Of a stretch of 64,000 bases of DNA, positions 1 to 8,786 are shown one piece after another. Numbering within the stretch: position 1 is the stretch's first letter; each line of letters opens with the position of its first letter. Origin of the DNA: Pollutimonas bauzanensis (GTDB lineage Bacteria; Pseudomonadota; Gammaproteobacteria; Burkholderiales; Burkholderiaceae_B); the NCBI RefSeq assembly GCF_900129885.1, contig NZ_FQXE01000014.1, positions 43,081 through 107,080 on the forward strand, given 5' to 3'. The notes beneath the pieces are model-generated. The model searched no databases, had not been told where the DNA came from, and worked only from the letters and a program-made list of their open reading frames with translations. The position numbers and the translations under genes are program-made.

Positions 1-180
1 TGGGGTGTAGGCCAGCCAGGCGTCCAGTCAGGGCTCCAGATGCGTCAGCTTAGCATCGATATGCGATAAAACCTGACACTTCATCGCCAAGTTATAGAAG
101 CTATCCGGACACCTTTCGGGTCGGCCGGAGAGGCCTTTCGAGGCCGGACAATCGAGGACCGCCAAAGCGGAGATGTGGGC
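1..180. other. Intergenic leader upstream of the DosP-like gene
   Basis: No gene is supported here. The stretch contains a short hairpin near 131-144 (GGCCT, TTCG loop, AGGCC) flanked by further CCGG complementarity, which could be the tail of a transcript entering from the left or part of the leader of the next gene. A GGAG Shine-Dalgarno sequence at 169-172 serves the ATG at 181. Confidence 0.4.
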
Positions 181-2739
181 ATGACGATAGAGCTTGAAAG
201 CATTGGCCATTCAATGGATATGAGCAGCATTTCGATACAGGTGCTGGAACAGGCGCCTGACGGTGTCGCCGTGGTGGATCACCATGGCCGCATTGTTTTC
301 TTCAACGCGGCGGCGGAAGCACTTTGGGGCATGCCCCGCGCCGAAGCGCTGGGCAAGGATATTCACGCCGTGGCGCCGGGGGCGCTGCCCGCAAGGGCCG
401 GCGCCGGGCACTGCCCGGCCTCGGTCCGCGGGTCGCCAAATGGACGCGAGCTGGCCATCGAGCGCCGCGATGGAGAGCGGCGCTGGGTCCGCGTGTCAGT
501 ATCGGCGATAGATGTGCCGGGGCGGCCCGCGCTTTATTGCGCCGTCTTCGGCGACGTGACCAGGCAGCGGCGCCGCGCGCAGGAACGCAAGCGCTGCCTG
601 CGGGCGGTCCACGACAGCGACAGCGCAGTCATGGCATGCGATGGGGACTTTCGCATTACCTATGTCAATGCGGGCTTCACTCGCATGTTCGGCCATGCGG
701 CGGACCAGGCGCTGGGGCGCCGTCCCGGCGAGATTCTTGGCGGCCGCGACACCGACCTCGCCGCCATCGAGCGCATTCATTCAGCCCTCCTCGCCGGGAA
801 AAGCAGCCAGGCCGATATGCTGGCCTACGCGCTATCGGGGCTGCCGCGCTGGGTTTCGGCGACGGTCAATGCGCTTTCCGGCAGCCCCGAGGACGGCGGA
901 TTCCTGTGCGTCATGACGGACATCACGCTGACCAAGCTGCACGAGGTGCTGATCCGGCGCGTTCTCGAGGCCACGGTGCGGGACGCGGCGCTGGAAGAAA
1001 TGATGTCGCTGGTTTGCCTGGAAGTGGAAAGGATTGCGCCCGGCCTGGCTGTGCTTATCCTGGCCGTCGATGAGGCCGGGCGCCTCAGGCCGCTGGCCGC
1101 GCCCAGCTTGCCAGCGGCTCATGCGCAATCGCTCGATGGGCTTGCGGCCGGGCCGCAGGCGGGGCCTTGGGGCCTCGCCGCCCGGCGCGCCGAGGCGGTC
1201 CTGGCGCAGGACAGCGCCGCGCTGCCGCTGCGGCAGCGGCATGCGAGCCTTGCCTGGCCCGCCGAAATGGGGGCATGCTGGGCGATCCCGATCACCGCGC
1301 CCGATGGCAAGGTGCTGGGAGTCTTCACCATTTACTCTGGCGAGCCGCGCGGCCCGGACGCCCTGCACAGGAAGATCGCGGCCATCAGCGTGCAGGTCTG
1401 CGCGCTGATGCTGGAGCGCGACCGGGCCAGGGCGCATATCCATGAACTGGCCTTCTATGATCCGCTCACCCGCCTGCCCAACCGCAGCATGTTGCAAATG
1501 ATGGCCGGGCCCTTGCTGGACGAGGCGCGGGCCGGCCAGCAGCCCGCCGCGCTGGTGCTCATCGACCTGGATCATTTCAAGCACATCAACGATGCCCAGG
1601 GCTATGCCGCCGGCGATGCGCTATTGCGCGACCTGGCCGGCAGGCTGCAGGCATGCGTGCGCGAGAACGACATCGTGGCCCGGCTGGTGGGCGACGAGTT
1701 CGTGATTCTGGTTCCGTGCTGCGGCGCGGATCAGGCCGTGCAGCTGATCCGGCGGCTGTCCTCCGAGATTCTGTCGCTGGCCAGCCTGGACACGGGGCTG
1801 TCGCAACACGCCGAGGCAAGTTTCGGCGTGGCGATTTTTCCCGCCGACGGCGACAGCCTGGACATGCTGCTGCATCACGCCGACATGGCGATGTCCCAGG
1901 CCAAGGCCAATGGCCGCAATGGCTATTGTTTCTTCAGCGCCGAGATCAACCAGGCCGTGCAGGAGCGCGCCGTCCTGGAGGCATCGCTGCGCCTGGCGCT
2001 GCGCGAGGACGGGCTGGAGCTGCATTACCAGCCGCAGCTCGACATCGGCCAACGCAGGCTGGTAGGCGTGGAAGCCTTGCTGCGCTGGAACCATCCCACG
2101 CTGGGCGCGGTTTCGCCGCTGCGCATCGTCGCCTTGGCCGAGGCCGCCGGCCTGATAGGCGAGCTCGGGCATTGGTGCGTGTCGCGCGCCTGCGCGCAAA
2201 TGGCGCAGTGGGAAGGCGCCGGCTTGCGCGTGCCGCGGGTCTCGGTAAACCTTACCGCCGCGAATTTCAAGGAAGCCGAATTGCCCGCTTTCCTGTCCCG
2301 AACTTTGCGCGAGCACGGGCTGGCGCCCCGGCGCCTGACGCTGGAATTGACCGAGCACGGCATGCTCGAGCATGGTCCGGTGGTGCGGCGCACGATCGCG
2401 GCCATCCACGACCATGGCATATCCCTGTCGCTGGACGATTTCGGCACGGGGTATTCGAGCCTGGGCTATCTGCATCGGCTGCCATTCGATGAAATCAAGC
2501 TCGACAAGAGCTTCATCCAGGACCTGGAGCACAACGAGGCGGCGCGCGCCCTGACGACTTCAGTGCTGCGCATAGGCGAGATGCTTTGCATGCGCGTGGT
2601 CGCCGAAGGGGTCGAAACGGAATTCCAGCGCCGCTTTCTCGCCGAGCGCGGTCAGCCCATCATCCAGGGATATCTGTTCGCCCGTCCGATGGCCGCCGCC
2701 GGGCTGCAGCAATGGATGGCCGATCGCCGACGCCGATGA
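181..2739 (+). CDS. DosP-like PAS-PAS-GAF-GGDEF-EAL cyclic-di-GMP phosphodiesterase
   Basis: Cytoplasmic c-di-GMP turnover protein of about 852 residues with no membrane segments. Order: PAS (about 20-125), PAS (about 140-255), GAF-like region (about 265-420), degenerate GGDEF (about 430-590), EAL (about 605-845). The diguanylate cyclase signature reads VGDEF near residue 503, with the first glycine replaced by valine, so cyclase activity is doubtful. The EAL domain looks intact: EALLRW near 630, NLTAANF, DDFGTGYSSL near 752, KLDKSF and VVAEGVET. Domain order and the first PAS (FFNAAAEALWG) resemble E. coli DosP, the oxygen sensor, but the PAS1 stretch that should carry the heme histidine is not well conserved (only GHC is seen), so the ligand is unknown. 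ATG 181 has GGAG eight bases upstream; an in-frame GTG at 175 is less likely. The stop abuts the stop of the convergent YggS gene. Confidence 0.85.
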   Translation: MTIELESIGHSMDMSSISIQVLEQAPDGVAVVDHHGRIVFFNAAAEALWGMPRAEALGKDIHAVAPGALPARAGAGHCPASVRGSPNGRELAIERRDGERRWVRVSVSAIDVPGRPALYCAVFGDVTRQRRRAQERKRCLRAVHDSDSAVMACDGDFRITYVNAGFTRMFGHAADQALGRRPGEILGGRDTDLAAIERIHSALLAGKSSQADMLAYALSGLPRWVSATVNALSGSPEDGGFLCVMTDITLTKLHEVLIRRVLEATVRDAALEEMMSLVCLEVERIAPGLAVLILAVDEAGRLRPLAAPSLPAAHAQSLDGLAAGPQAGPWGLAARRAEAVLAQDSAALPLRQRHASLAWPAEMGACWAIPITAPDGKVLGVFTIYSGEPRGPDALHRKIAAISVQVCALMLERDRARAHIHELAFYDPLTRLPNRSMLQMMAGPLLDEARAGQQPAALVLIDLDHFKHINDAQGYAAGDALLRDLAGRLQACVRENDIVARLVGDEFVILVPCCGADQAVQLIRRLSSEILSLASLDTGLSQHAEASFGVAIFPADGDSLDMLLHHADMAMSQAKANGRNGYCFFSAEINQAVQERAVLEASLRLALREDGLELHYQPQLDIGQRRLVGVEALLRWNHPTLGAVSPLRIVALAEAAGLIGELGHWCVSRACAQMAQWEGAGLRVPRVSVNLTAANFKEAELPAFLSRTLREHGLAPRRLTLELTEHGMLEHGPVVRRTIAAIHDHGISLSLDDFGTGYSSLGYLHRLPFDEIKLDKSFIQDLEHNEAARALTTSVLRIGEMLCMRVVAEGVETEFQRRFLAERGQPIIQGYLFARPMAAAGLQQWMADRRRR

Positions 2740-3483
2740 CTATGAGCTCCGGCCCTCCGGCCAATAATAATCATCCCCATAGATGCGCCCGCCGAATATC
2801 GCGGTGCCTATGCGGACTTCGGTGGAGCCTTCTTCGATGGCGATTTCGAAGTCGCCGCTCATGCCCATGGACAGGCGGCTCAGGTCGACGCCCTCTATGG
2901 CTTCGTTTTGCGCCTGGTCGCGCAGTTCGCGCAGCGTCCGGAAGCAGGCGCGCACGGCATCCTGGCTGGGGGCGTTGATGGCCAGGGTCATCAGGCCGCG
3001 CACCCGCAAAGCGGGCGTCTCCCGGGCAAGCCGGCGCAGGAAGGCGGGCAGTTCCTCGGGGGGCAGCCCGTATTTGCTGGGTTCGGTGGAGGTCTTGACC
3101 TGAACCAGCGCGTCCATGGCCCGGCCTTCAAGCTGCAGGCGGCGGTCCAGCGCGATGGCCAGTTCCATGCGGTCCAGGGACTGCACCTCGGCGGCCATGC
3201 GGGCGATGTCCTTGGCCTTGTTGGTTTGCAGGTGCCCTATCATGACCCAGTCGATATGGCAGTCGGCCAGGGGAGCGTACTTGCTCCGGATTTCTTGCGC
3301 CTTGTTTTCGCCGAATCGATGAATGCCGATGCGCACCGCCTCCCGTATGGCTTCTTCGCCAAAGGTTTTGCTGACAGGCAGCAGGGCGACCGCGTCGGGC
3401 GCCCGGCCGGCCCGCAGCGCCGCGGCGCGGATGCGGTCCTGGACTTGCGCGAGGCGCGAGGCGATGGAGCTTGCTTCATTCAT
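2740..3483 (-). CDS. YggS/PROSC family pyridoxal-phosphate homeostasis protein
   Basis: About 247 residues, the usual YggS size. It is a single-domain fold-type III PLP protein; the family binds PLP and keeps free PLP and amino/keto acid pools balanced, without a proven catalytic reaction. Visible motifs are PVSKTFGEEA with the PLP lysine near residue 39, GENKAQE, WVMIGHLQTNK, and the C-terminal LSMGMSGDFEIAIEEGST phosphate-binding stretch with RIGTAIFG. I start at MNEASS (3483); the longer frame to 3558 adds a proline-rich tail atypical of the family. In many proteobacteria yggS sits beside pilT or proC; here it stands alone, convergent with the EAL gene. Confidence 0.93.
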   Translation of the reverse strand: MNEASSIASRLAQVQDRIRAAALRAGRAPDAVALLPVSKTFGEEAIREAVRIGIHRFGENKAQEIRSKYAPLADCHIDWVMIGHLQTNKAKDIARMAAEVQSLDRMELAIALDRRLQLEGRAMDALVQVKTSTEPSKYGLPPEELPAFLRRLARETPALRVRGLMTLAINAPSQDAVRACFRTLRELRDQAQNEAIEGVDLSRLSMGMSGDFEIAIEEGSTEVRIGTAIFGGRIYGDDYYWPEGRSS

Positions 3484-3582
3484 ATCTGGCACACTCGGGT
3501 AACGGCCGCCGCCCTGCGGCGCAGGGCGGTTCAAGGCCGGTTTCGTCATTGTAGACACCGCCGCCGCGGTCCGCAGGCGCGG

Positions 3583-4578
3583 TCAGCGCGGCGCCAGGCC
3601 CTGGCGCACCTGGGCGGTGATTTCATAGGAACGCAGCCGCGCCGCGTGGTCGAACATATTGGAGGTGATCATCAATTCGTCGGCGCCGGTCTTGTCCAGG
3701 AATGCCTGCAATTGGGCGGCCACGGTATCCGGCGCGCCGATGGCCGAGCATGAGAGCACGTGCTGCAGCAGTTCCTGCGCCTGCGGACCGACCTGCTCCA
3801 GATAGCCTTTCATGGGCGGCGGCAGGCGCGAAGGGCGGCCGCTGCGCAGGTTGACGAAGGACTGCTGCCATGATGTCGCCAGGAAGTGGGCCTGTTCGTC
3901 GCTATCGGCCGCGAACACGTTGAAGCCCAGCATTACATACGGCTTTTGCAGATGCTCCGACGGCTGGAAGGTGCTGCGATACAGCTGGACCGCCTGCATC
4001 ATCTGCTGGGGAGCGAAGTGCGAGGCGAAGGCGTAGGGCAGGCCGAGCGCCGCCGCCAGCTGCGCGCCGAACAGGCTGGAACCGAGTATCCAGAGCGGGA
4101 CTTTCGCGCCCTTGCCGGGCACCGCCTGCACGGCTTGCCTGGGTTCGTCAGACAAGTAATCCATCAATTCCACGACATCGCGCGGGAATTCGTCCGCATC
4201 CGAGGCGAGGTTGCGCCGCAGGGCGCGCGCGGTGATCTGGTCGGAACCGGGCGCCCGGCCCAGGCCCAGGTCGATGCGGCCCGGGAACAGCGATTCAAGG
4301 GTGCCGAACTGTTCGGCGATGACCAGCGGCGAATGGTTGGGCAGCATGATGCCGCCCGCGCCCACGCGTATGGTCGATGTGCCCGCGGCCACATGCCCGA
4401 TCAGGACGGCCGTCGCCGCGCTGGCGATGCCCGGCATGCCGTGATGTTCCGCCATCCAGTAACGGTTGTAGCCCCAGCGCTCGCCATGCTGGGCGATGTC
4501 CAGCGTGTTGCGAAACGACTGGGCGGCATCGCTGCCTTCGATGATGGGGGAAAGGTCGAGTATGGAAAATGGAGTCAT
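3583..4578 (-). CDS. Luciferase-like monooxygenase (LLM class flavin-dependent oxidoreductase)
   Basis: About 331 residues spanning one bacterial-luciferase-like TIM barrel. It carries the markers of the group containing E. coli YhbW: N-terminal [27 protein letters not shown], the [26 protein letters not shown] strand-loop region, and [16 protein letters not shown]. Such proteins use FMN or F420; in a betaproteobacterium FMN supplied by a separate reductase is expected. The substrate cannot be read from sequence. ATG 4578 begins MTPFSIL, as in homologues; a TTG three codons upstream is possible. It is followed on the same strand by the YggS gene after about 100 bases. Confidence 0.9.
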   Translation of the reverse strand: MTPFSILDLSPIIEGSDAAQSFRNTLDIAQHGERWGYNRYWMAEHHGMPGIASAATAVLIGHVAAGTSTIRVGAGGIMLPNHSPLVIAEQFGTLESLFPGRIDLGLGRAPGSDQITARALRRNLASDADEFPRDVVELMDYLSDEPRQAVQAVPGKGAKVPLWILGSSLFGAQLAAALGLPYAFASHFAPQQMMQAVQLYRSTFQPSEHLQKPYVMLGFNVFAADSDEQAHFLATSWQQSFVNLRSGRPSRLPPPMKGYLEQVGPQAQELLQHVLSCSAIGAPDTVAAQLQAFLDKTGADELMITSNMFDHAARLRSYEITAQVRQGLAPR

Positions 4579-4622
4579 TGTGGTCAAGTGGGGCCGCCAG
4601 CGGAGAAATCAATGGCTGTGGA

Positions 4623-5381
4623 TCAGAACCTGCCCGACTTGGCGCCCACGCGCGCCCCGACGACCATTTCGGTTACCCAGCCTACCAGGATGGAAGTATA
4701 GGCCTGTTGGCAGGCTTTTTCGCTCAGCGCATGGTCGGCGCCGTCCACCACGCGGTGGGTGAGCGAGTGGGAATTGCGGAATGCGGCGCGGTAGCTCATG
4801 ATGGTCGCATGGGGCACCAGATGGTCATGCTCGGATTCGACGATGAGCACATCCCCCCTGAAGGCCGCGCAGGCCGCGAGCGCCCGGTTCTCTTCGGGAG
4901 TCACCGGCGCGCCTCGATAAACGGCCAGGTCTTCGCGATTCAACTGGCGCTTGGGCACCTTCCACTCGGCATCCCGGTACAGCGACGGCACCCGCAGCGA
5001 CAGCCACTTCACGGGCCGCATGGTGGTCAGGATGGTGGACAGATAGCCGCCATAGCTGGTGCTGACCACCGCAATGGACGACGTGTCGATGGCGGGATGC
5101 TGGGCCAGGAGGTCATAGGCGGCGATGATGTCGCGCAGATTGTCCTCGCGCGTCACGGTTTGCTGGCGGGCCGAGCCTCTTTCGTGGCCGCGCAGGTCGA
5201 AGGTGAGGCATACGCAGCCCAGCCCGGCTATCCCCCGGGCGCGATCCAGGTCGCGTTCCTGGCTGCCGCCCCATCCGTGCACGAACAATACGCCCGGGAC
5301 CTTGGATTGCGGCGCCAGGAAGGTCCCGGCAACATGCTCGTCTTCGACGACTATTTCCACGCTTGTGCTGCTAGTTCCCAT
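4623..5381 (-). CDS. Alpha/beta hydrolase (dienelactone hydrolase-like)
   Basis: 252-residue alpha/beta-hydrolase fold protein without signal peptide. Seen: the oxyanion-region motif FVHGWGGSQ near residue 33, a DLRGHERG loop, nucleophile elbow STSYGGYL near residue 107 (serine between T and Y), an acid candidate in ESEHDHLVP and a histidine in VDGADHALS. The order Ser-Asp-His fits the family. It overlaps the end of the upstream DUF3182 gene by 11 bases, so the two are probably translationally coupled. The substrate is unknown; the pairing with an ATP-grasp-like protein suggests a small ester or amide made or used by its neighbour, which is inference. Confidence 0.85.
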   Translation of the reverse strand: MGTSSTSVEIVVEDEHVAGTFLAPQSKVPGVLFVHGWGGSQERDLDRARGIAGLGCVCLTFDLRGHERGSARQQTVTREDNLRDIIAAYDLLAQHPAIDTSSIAVVSTSYGGYLSTILTTMRPVKWLSLRVPSLYRDAEWKVPKRQLNREDLAVYRGAPVTPEENRALAACAAFRGDVLIVESEHDHLVPHATIMSYRAAFRNSHSLTHRVVDGADHALSEKACQQAYTSILVGWVTEMVVGARVGAKSGRF

Positions 5382-6498
5382 AAGGCTCCACCATTACATA
5401 TTTCCTGATCAGGCCGAGCTCCTTGTCTTCGCCTCGAAAGATCTCCACCGCGTGAGAGGGGGGCTCGGCCTGCCGGCCGAAAATTTCCAGGGTGCTGGCG
5501 CGGACCAGCTGGATATGTTCCTGCGCATGGAAGATTTCCAGCGCGGCGATCTCCGCGCTGCTGGCCCCGCCGGTACGCCAGGATTGTTCCAGTACGCCGA
5601 AGCGCAGCGTGCCGCCGCTGTCCATGCCGCCGGCGACGTCATAGTTGCGCCGCGAGGCAAAGAACTCGGCGTAGCATTGCCCCGCCGCCTGATCATAAGC
5701 CCGGGCTTTGGCAATGGCCGTTCGGAAATCGGCCGGCAGGTCCGCCAGGCGCAGCGCATCGAAGCCGCCGCGCGCGACGATCAGGTCGGATCCGCCGTAG
5801 ACCATTTCGCCCCGGTTGTCGGCGGTAAGGCGCTGGGTGCCGACATAGCTCGCCACCAGCTTGGCCAGGCGGACCTGGCCGACGCTGTAAGTCTTGACCT
5901 CATCCAGATTTTCCTCCAGCACCACGCCGCAATCGGCCAGGCGCTCGGTATTCAATTCCCGGAGCGCCGTTTCGAGCTGGGCCACATCGGAAACCAGGAC
6001 TTGGCCGCGGCCCGCCGTGGCGTGCACGGGCTTGATGCGCAGCGAGCCATAGCGCAGCAATTGTTCGCCCGCCTTGCGGGCGTCGTCCAGGCTGAAGCTG
6101 GTATAGCCGCGCAGGACGGCGTCCTGCACCAGGCGCGTGAAGTCATGCGACCATCCGGCAGGAGCATAGGCATCGGGCAGAAGCAGGCCATGGCTTATGG
6201 CTTTGGTGGGAACGAAGGCATGGGGGGCCACGCCGCCGAAAAGATCCGCTTCGGTCTTTATCCCCAAGGCCTCGATCAGCTCCGCGCCGATAAGCGTGTC
6301 GCTGGGAATGAAATAGAGCCGCCCCGCATAGCCGCGGCCCGCCTCGTATTCACCGCCAAACTGCATCCCGAGCAGGGCGGCAATGCGTCTGCCCAGCTCG
6401 AAATGCACCAGTTTTTCATGTTCGGGCTCATATTCGCGCGCTGGATAAACCAGCACGGTTCCCCGGCTTGCGCCAGGTCCTGCGCGCCTGGCTGCCAT
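5371..6498 (-). CDS. DUF3182 family protein (ATP-grasp-like)
   Basis: About 375 residues matching the DUF3182 family, which is uncharacterised. The middle part (LRIKPVHATAGRGQVLVSD, near 180-200) looks like an ATP-grasp lysine/glycine-rich loop, followed by a GVVLEENLDEVKTYSVGQ stretch typical of the metal-binding acidic strand and by MVYGGSDLIVARGGF. An ATP-dependent carboxylate-amine ligase-like activity is therefore plausible but not shown. ATG 6498 is preferred over an upstream TTG; this ATG overlaps the TGA of the small gene before it. It forms a tight group with the hydrolase (11-base overlap downstream). Confidence 0.8.
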   Translation of the reverse strand: MAARRAGPGASRGTVLVYPAREYEPEHEKLVHFELGRRIAALLGMQFGGEYEAGRGYAGRLYFIPSDTLIGAELIEALGIKTEADLFGGVAPHAFVPTKAISHGLLLPDAYAPAGWSHDFTRLVQDAVLRGYTSFSLDDARKAGEQLLRYGSLRIKPVHATAGRGQVLVSDVAQLETALRELNTERLADCGVVLEENLDEVKTYSVGQVRLAKLVASYVGTQRLTADNRGEMVYGGSDLIVARGGFDALRLADLPADFRTAIAKARAYDQAAGQCYAEFFASRRNYDVAGGMDSGGTLRFGVLEQSWRTGGASSAEIAALEIFHAQEHIQLVRASTLEIFGRQAEPPSHAVEIFRGEDKELGLIRKYVMVEPYGN

Positions 6499-6500
6499 GG

Positions 6501-6815
6501 TCAAGCCGGTTTGCCAGGTTTCTTCGTGTCTATGGACACCGGGTCGCTGGCGGGAAAGCTTTCCTCCAGACCCTCGTCCAGGGCATTTTCCGAGGGTGGA
6601 GGCGGTTTTTTTCCGCCCTTGCGGCCGGCATCACCCTGCGGCCCGCCAGGCTCGGCCACGGGGTCCCGTCGGCCGGGGGTGACGGCGGCCGGGTCGCTGG
6701 CCGGAAAACTATCTTCCAGGGCGCTGTCCAGGGCGGGCTCGTCATCGCGCGGGTTGTCCTGGCGGGTGGGGAAAGGTGTTTTTTGATTTTCCGGGCTGGT
6801 GCTGGGCTTTTTCAT
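6501..6815 (-). CDS. Small hydrophilic protein with duplicated (D/E)SFPASDP motif
   Basis: 104-residue, proline- and charge-rich, probably disordered protein. The same motif appears twice: ALDSALEDSFPASDPAAV (residues about 29-46) and ALDEGLEESFPASDPVSI (about 78-95), separated by a Gly/Pro/Lys linker. Single copies of this motif occur in many small uncharacterised proteobacterial proteins, but I know of no function. The ATG at 6815 has GGAG six bases upstream. The stop overlaps the start region of the DUF3182 gene, so it heads a three-gene operon with DUF3182 and the hydrolase. Confidence 0.75.
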   Translation of the reverse strand: MKKPSTSPENQKTPFPTRQDNPRDDEPALDSALEDSFPASDPAAVTPGRRDPVAEPGGPQGDAGRKGGKKPPPPSENALDEGLEESFPASDPVSIDTKKPGKPA

Positions 6816-6934
6816 CAAATGCTCCGTATGTCAGGACACGGTTTCTCGTGGCGACTAATGGCCAGTGATCGCGACGGCGCGGGCGGACGCCATGCGCGGC
6901 GATGGCGCCGCGTCCGCCGGCTTGTGCGCGAACC

Positions 6935-7435
6935 TTACTTGGCGACCTTTACCTGCGGCAGGGCCTTGAGCTGCTCCTTGGTATATCCCTGCAGGATCAA
7001 TTTATCGTCGGCCTGGTTGATTTTTTCGAAGGGCACGGCGACATCATGCGCGCCCATGCCCAGGAAGCCTCCGGCGCCCACGATGAAATAGGCCGCCTTG
7101 CCGTCCGACGCCAATACCACATCGCTGACTTCTCCGACCTTCTCGTCCTTTTCGTTATAGACGGTTTTACCCATGATCTTGTCCTTCACGCTCCAGCCCG
7201 TAATGGCTTCAGTCATGGCGGCGCTGTCGGAGGTGCCCGGCGCCGTTTCCGCCGGCGCCGGGCTGTTCATGGGGGGAGCGGCGGGTGTGGCGCCTTCGCC
7301 GCCCGGGGCCCCGGGCGCGGCCGGCGCCGCGCTGCTGCCCGGGTCGGCGGCCGGCGCGGGAGTGGTCTGAGCGTACACCGAGGGCGCAATAAGAAGGGGC
7401 AGCGAACACGCTGCGATTGCGAAAAGTTTTTTCAT
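6935..7435 (-). CDS. Exported PRC-barrel domain protein
   Basis: 166 residues. A Sec signal peptide (MKKLFAIAACSLPLLIAPSV, cleavage likely after VYA) is followed by about 70 residues rich in Ala, Pro and Gly, then a PRC-barrel at about 85-160 (IMGKTVYNEKDEKVGEVSDV, AAYFIVGAGGFLGMG, VAVPFEKI). PRC-barrel proteins with this layout are periplasmic or surface proteins found in stress and desiccation contexts; the ligand is not known. It is separated from the upstream small membrane gene, which is divergent, by about 160 bases. Confidence 0.85.
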   Translation of the reverse strand: MKKLFAIAACSLPLLIAPSVYAQTTPAPAADPGSSAAPAAPGAPGGEGATPAAPPMNSPAPAETAPGTSDSAAMTEAITGWSVKDKIMGKTVYNEKDEKVGEVSDVVLASDGKAAYFIVGAGGFLGMGAHDVAVPFEKINQADDKLILQGYTKEQLKALPQVKVAK

Positions 7436-7594
7436 GGTTTCTCCTGATAAGCGACCAAAGGGTCATGCCGGTTCCAGCAAGCGGCGTGCCGCCGCGGGAG
7501 GCGCGACGGCCGGGCACGCTACTTGCAGCGGCACGCCTGCAACGTGGCGGTTTGTCGTTGACACATAAATCAAGAACTTACGAAGGGAAAGCCA

Positions 7595-7741
7595 ATGCTA
7601 TATACCATTGCAGTGATACTCGTCATCCTGTGGCTGTTGGGTCTGGTTACTTCATACACGGTGGGTGGTTTCATTCATATTCTTATCGTGGTGGCCATCA
7701 TCATGGTTCTGGTGCGCCTGATCAGCGGCCGATCGCCCTAA
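7595..7741 (+). CDS. Lmo0937-type small membrane protein (DUF5670)
   Basis: A 48-residue protein starting MLYTIAVILVILWLLGLV. It has two hydrophobic helices (about 3-20 and 24-43) around a short TSYTVGG turn and ends RLISGRSP. This matches the very short lmo0937/DUF5670 membrane protein family, whose role is unknown but which is often linked to stress responses. A GAAGGGAAA stretch lies 5-13 bases upstream of the ATG, giving a usable ribosome site. A strong inverted repeat follows the stop. Confidence 0.75.
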   Translation: MLYTIAVILVILWLLGLVTSYTVGGFIHILIVVAIIMVLVRLISGRSP

Positions 7742-7752
7742 GCGGGGCCGCG

Positions 7753-7802
7753 CCGGCATGCCGGCCGCGGCGCAGCGCGCGCTGGGCGGCCGGCATGCTG
7801 GC
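7753..7802 (+). terminator. GC-rich inverted repeat after the DUF5670 gene
   Basis: Arms GCATGCCGGCC (7756-7766) and GGCCGGCATGC (7788-7798) are perfectly complementary over 11 bp and extend outward through one G-T pair. There is no U-run, so it may act as a stability element or weak terminator between the small membrane gene and the convergent IclR gene. Confidence 0.45.
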
Positions 7803-7917
7803 CAGTAATCGAGCATGAAGCGCAAGCCTTTGTTATTACAGTATTGTTTCGAGTAATCAAAAGGTTGTCCTTGCGCTTATCCACAGTTGCTGGGGATAAG
7901 TGCCAGCCGGCGCAGCC

Positions 7918-8685
7918 CTAGATTTTGTCGGCGATGGTTTTGAGCCCGTCCTGGATCAGGTGGGCGATTTCGCGCTGGCGGGTGGCCGGCATGCGGTCGG
8001 TGATGGCCGTGACGCTGATCGCCAGGTAGGGATGGTTTCTGGCGTCGCACAAGGCGCAGCCGACGCCGAGGGCGCCGCGCACCGCATAATTTCCCACCAC
8101 GGAATACCCGCGCGTCCTGGTGTTCTGCACCAGCTGGCGCATTTCCCTTGCGCTCATGCCGCCATACTGCTCGAGCCGGTTGCTGTTGCGGGCGATGATG
8201 TCTTCCACCGCGGCGTCGTCCAGCTTGGCCAATAAGGCCATGCCGCCCGAACCCACGCCCAGGGGCTGGCGCTTGCCGGCGAAGGTCGCCAGGATCTGCA
8301 CCGGATATGCGCCGATTTCCCGCCATAGGCTGATCGATTCGTGGCCTTCGCGCACGACCAGGAAAACCGCGTCCCCGGTAAGCATTGCCAGCTTTTGCAA
8401 TACCGGGAAGGCCAGCGCTATGCGCGGGTCCTGGTCCACGCCCGGCACGGCCGAATTCCGGTGGGCCATGAAGCGCTTGCTGCCGCTGACATTCCTGGCG
8501 AAGCCGCCTTCGACCAGCGCGGCAAGCAAGCGGTAGATGGTGGGGCGCTGCAAGCCGGTGAGGCGCGCCAGGCTGGTCACGGTCAGGCCGGATTCGGAGT
8601 TTTCCTGGAGGGTGCGCAGGATTTGCAACCCCCGCCTCAGGGTTCGCGGGCCGGCTTCGGTATGGTCGGTATCGGAAGTGTCCAC
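7918..8685 (-). CDS. IclR family transcriptional regulator
   Basis: About 255 residues with an N-terminal winged helix (LRRGLQILRTLQENSESGLTVTSLARLTGLQRPTIYRLLAALVEGG region, about 20-70) and a C-terminal IclR effector domain (SGGMALLA, RGYSVVGNYAVRGALGVGCALCD, SVTAITDRM). No ATG exists near the N-terminus; I use GTG 8685, while TTG 8700 would add five residues. It is divergent from the Bug receptor/CoA-transferase operon and probably controls it. The roughly 100-base interval holds an imperfect repeat TGTCC-N7-GGACA at about 8748-8764, a candidate operator. The effector is not readable; relatives include PcaR/PobR-type regulators. Confidence 0.9.
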   Translation of the reverse strand: MDTSDTDHTEAGPRTLRRGLQILRTLQENSESGLTVTSLARLTGLQRPTIYRLLAALVEGGFARNVSGSKRFMAHRNSAVPGVDQDPRIALAFPVLQKLAMLTGDAVFLVVREGHESISLWREIGAYPVQILATFAGKRQPLGVGSGGMALLAKLDDAAVEDIIARNSNRLEQYGGMSAREMRQLVQNTRTRGYSVVGNYAVRGALGVGCALCDARNHPYLAISVTAITDRMPATRQREIAHLIQDGLKTIADKI

Positions 8686-8786
8686 AGTATGTACGCGCAA
8701 GTTGGAAAAAACAGCGATTTATTGGAGAATTCGATAGTTATTATAGAACTGTCCGCGACATGGACACTAAAACCCCGGAGGACACT

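Noticed and set aside
28-210. Minus-strand 60-codon frame at the left edge
   Set aside because: No ribosome site or family resemblance; it overlaps the leader and start of the DosP-like gene.
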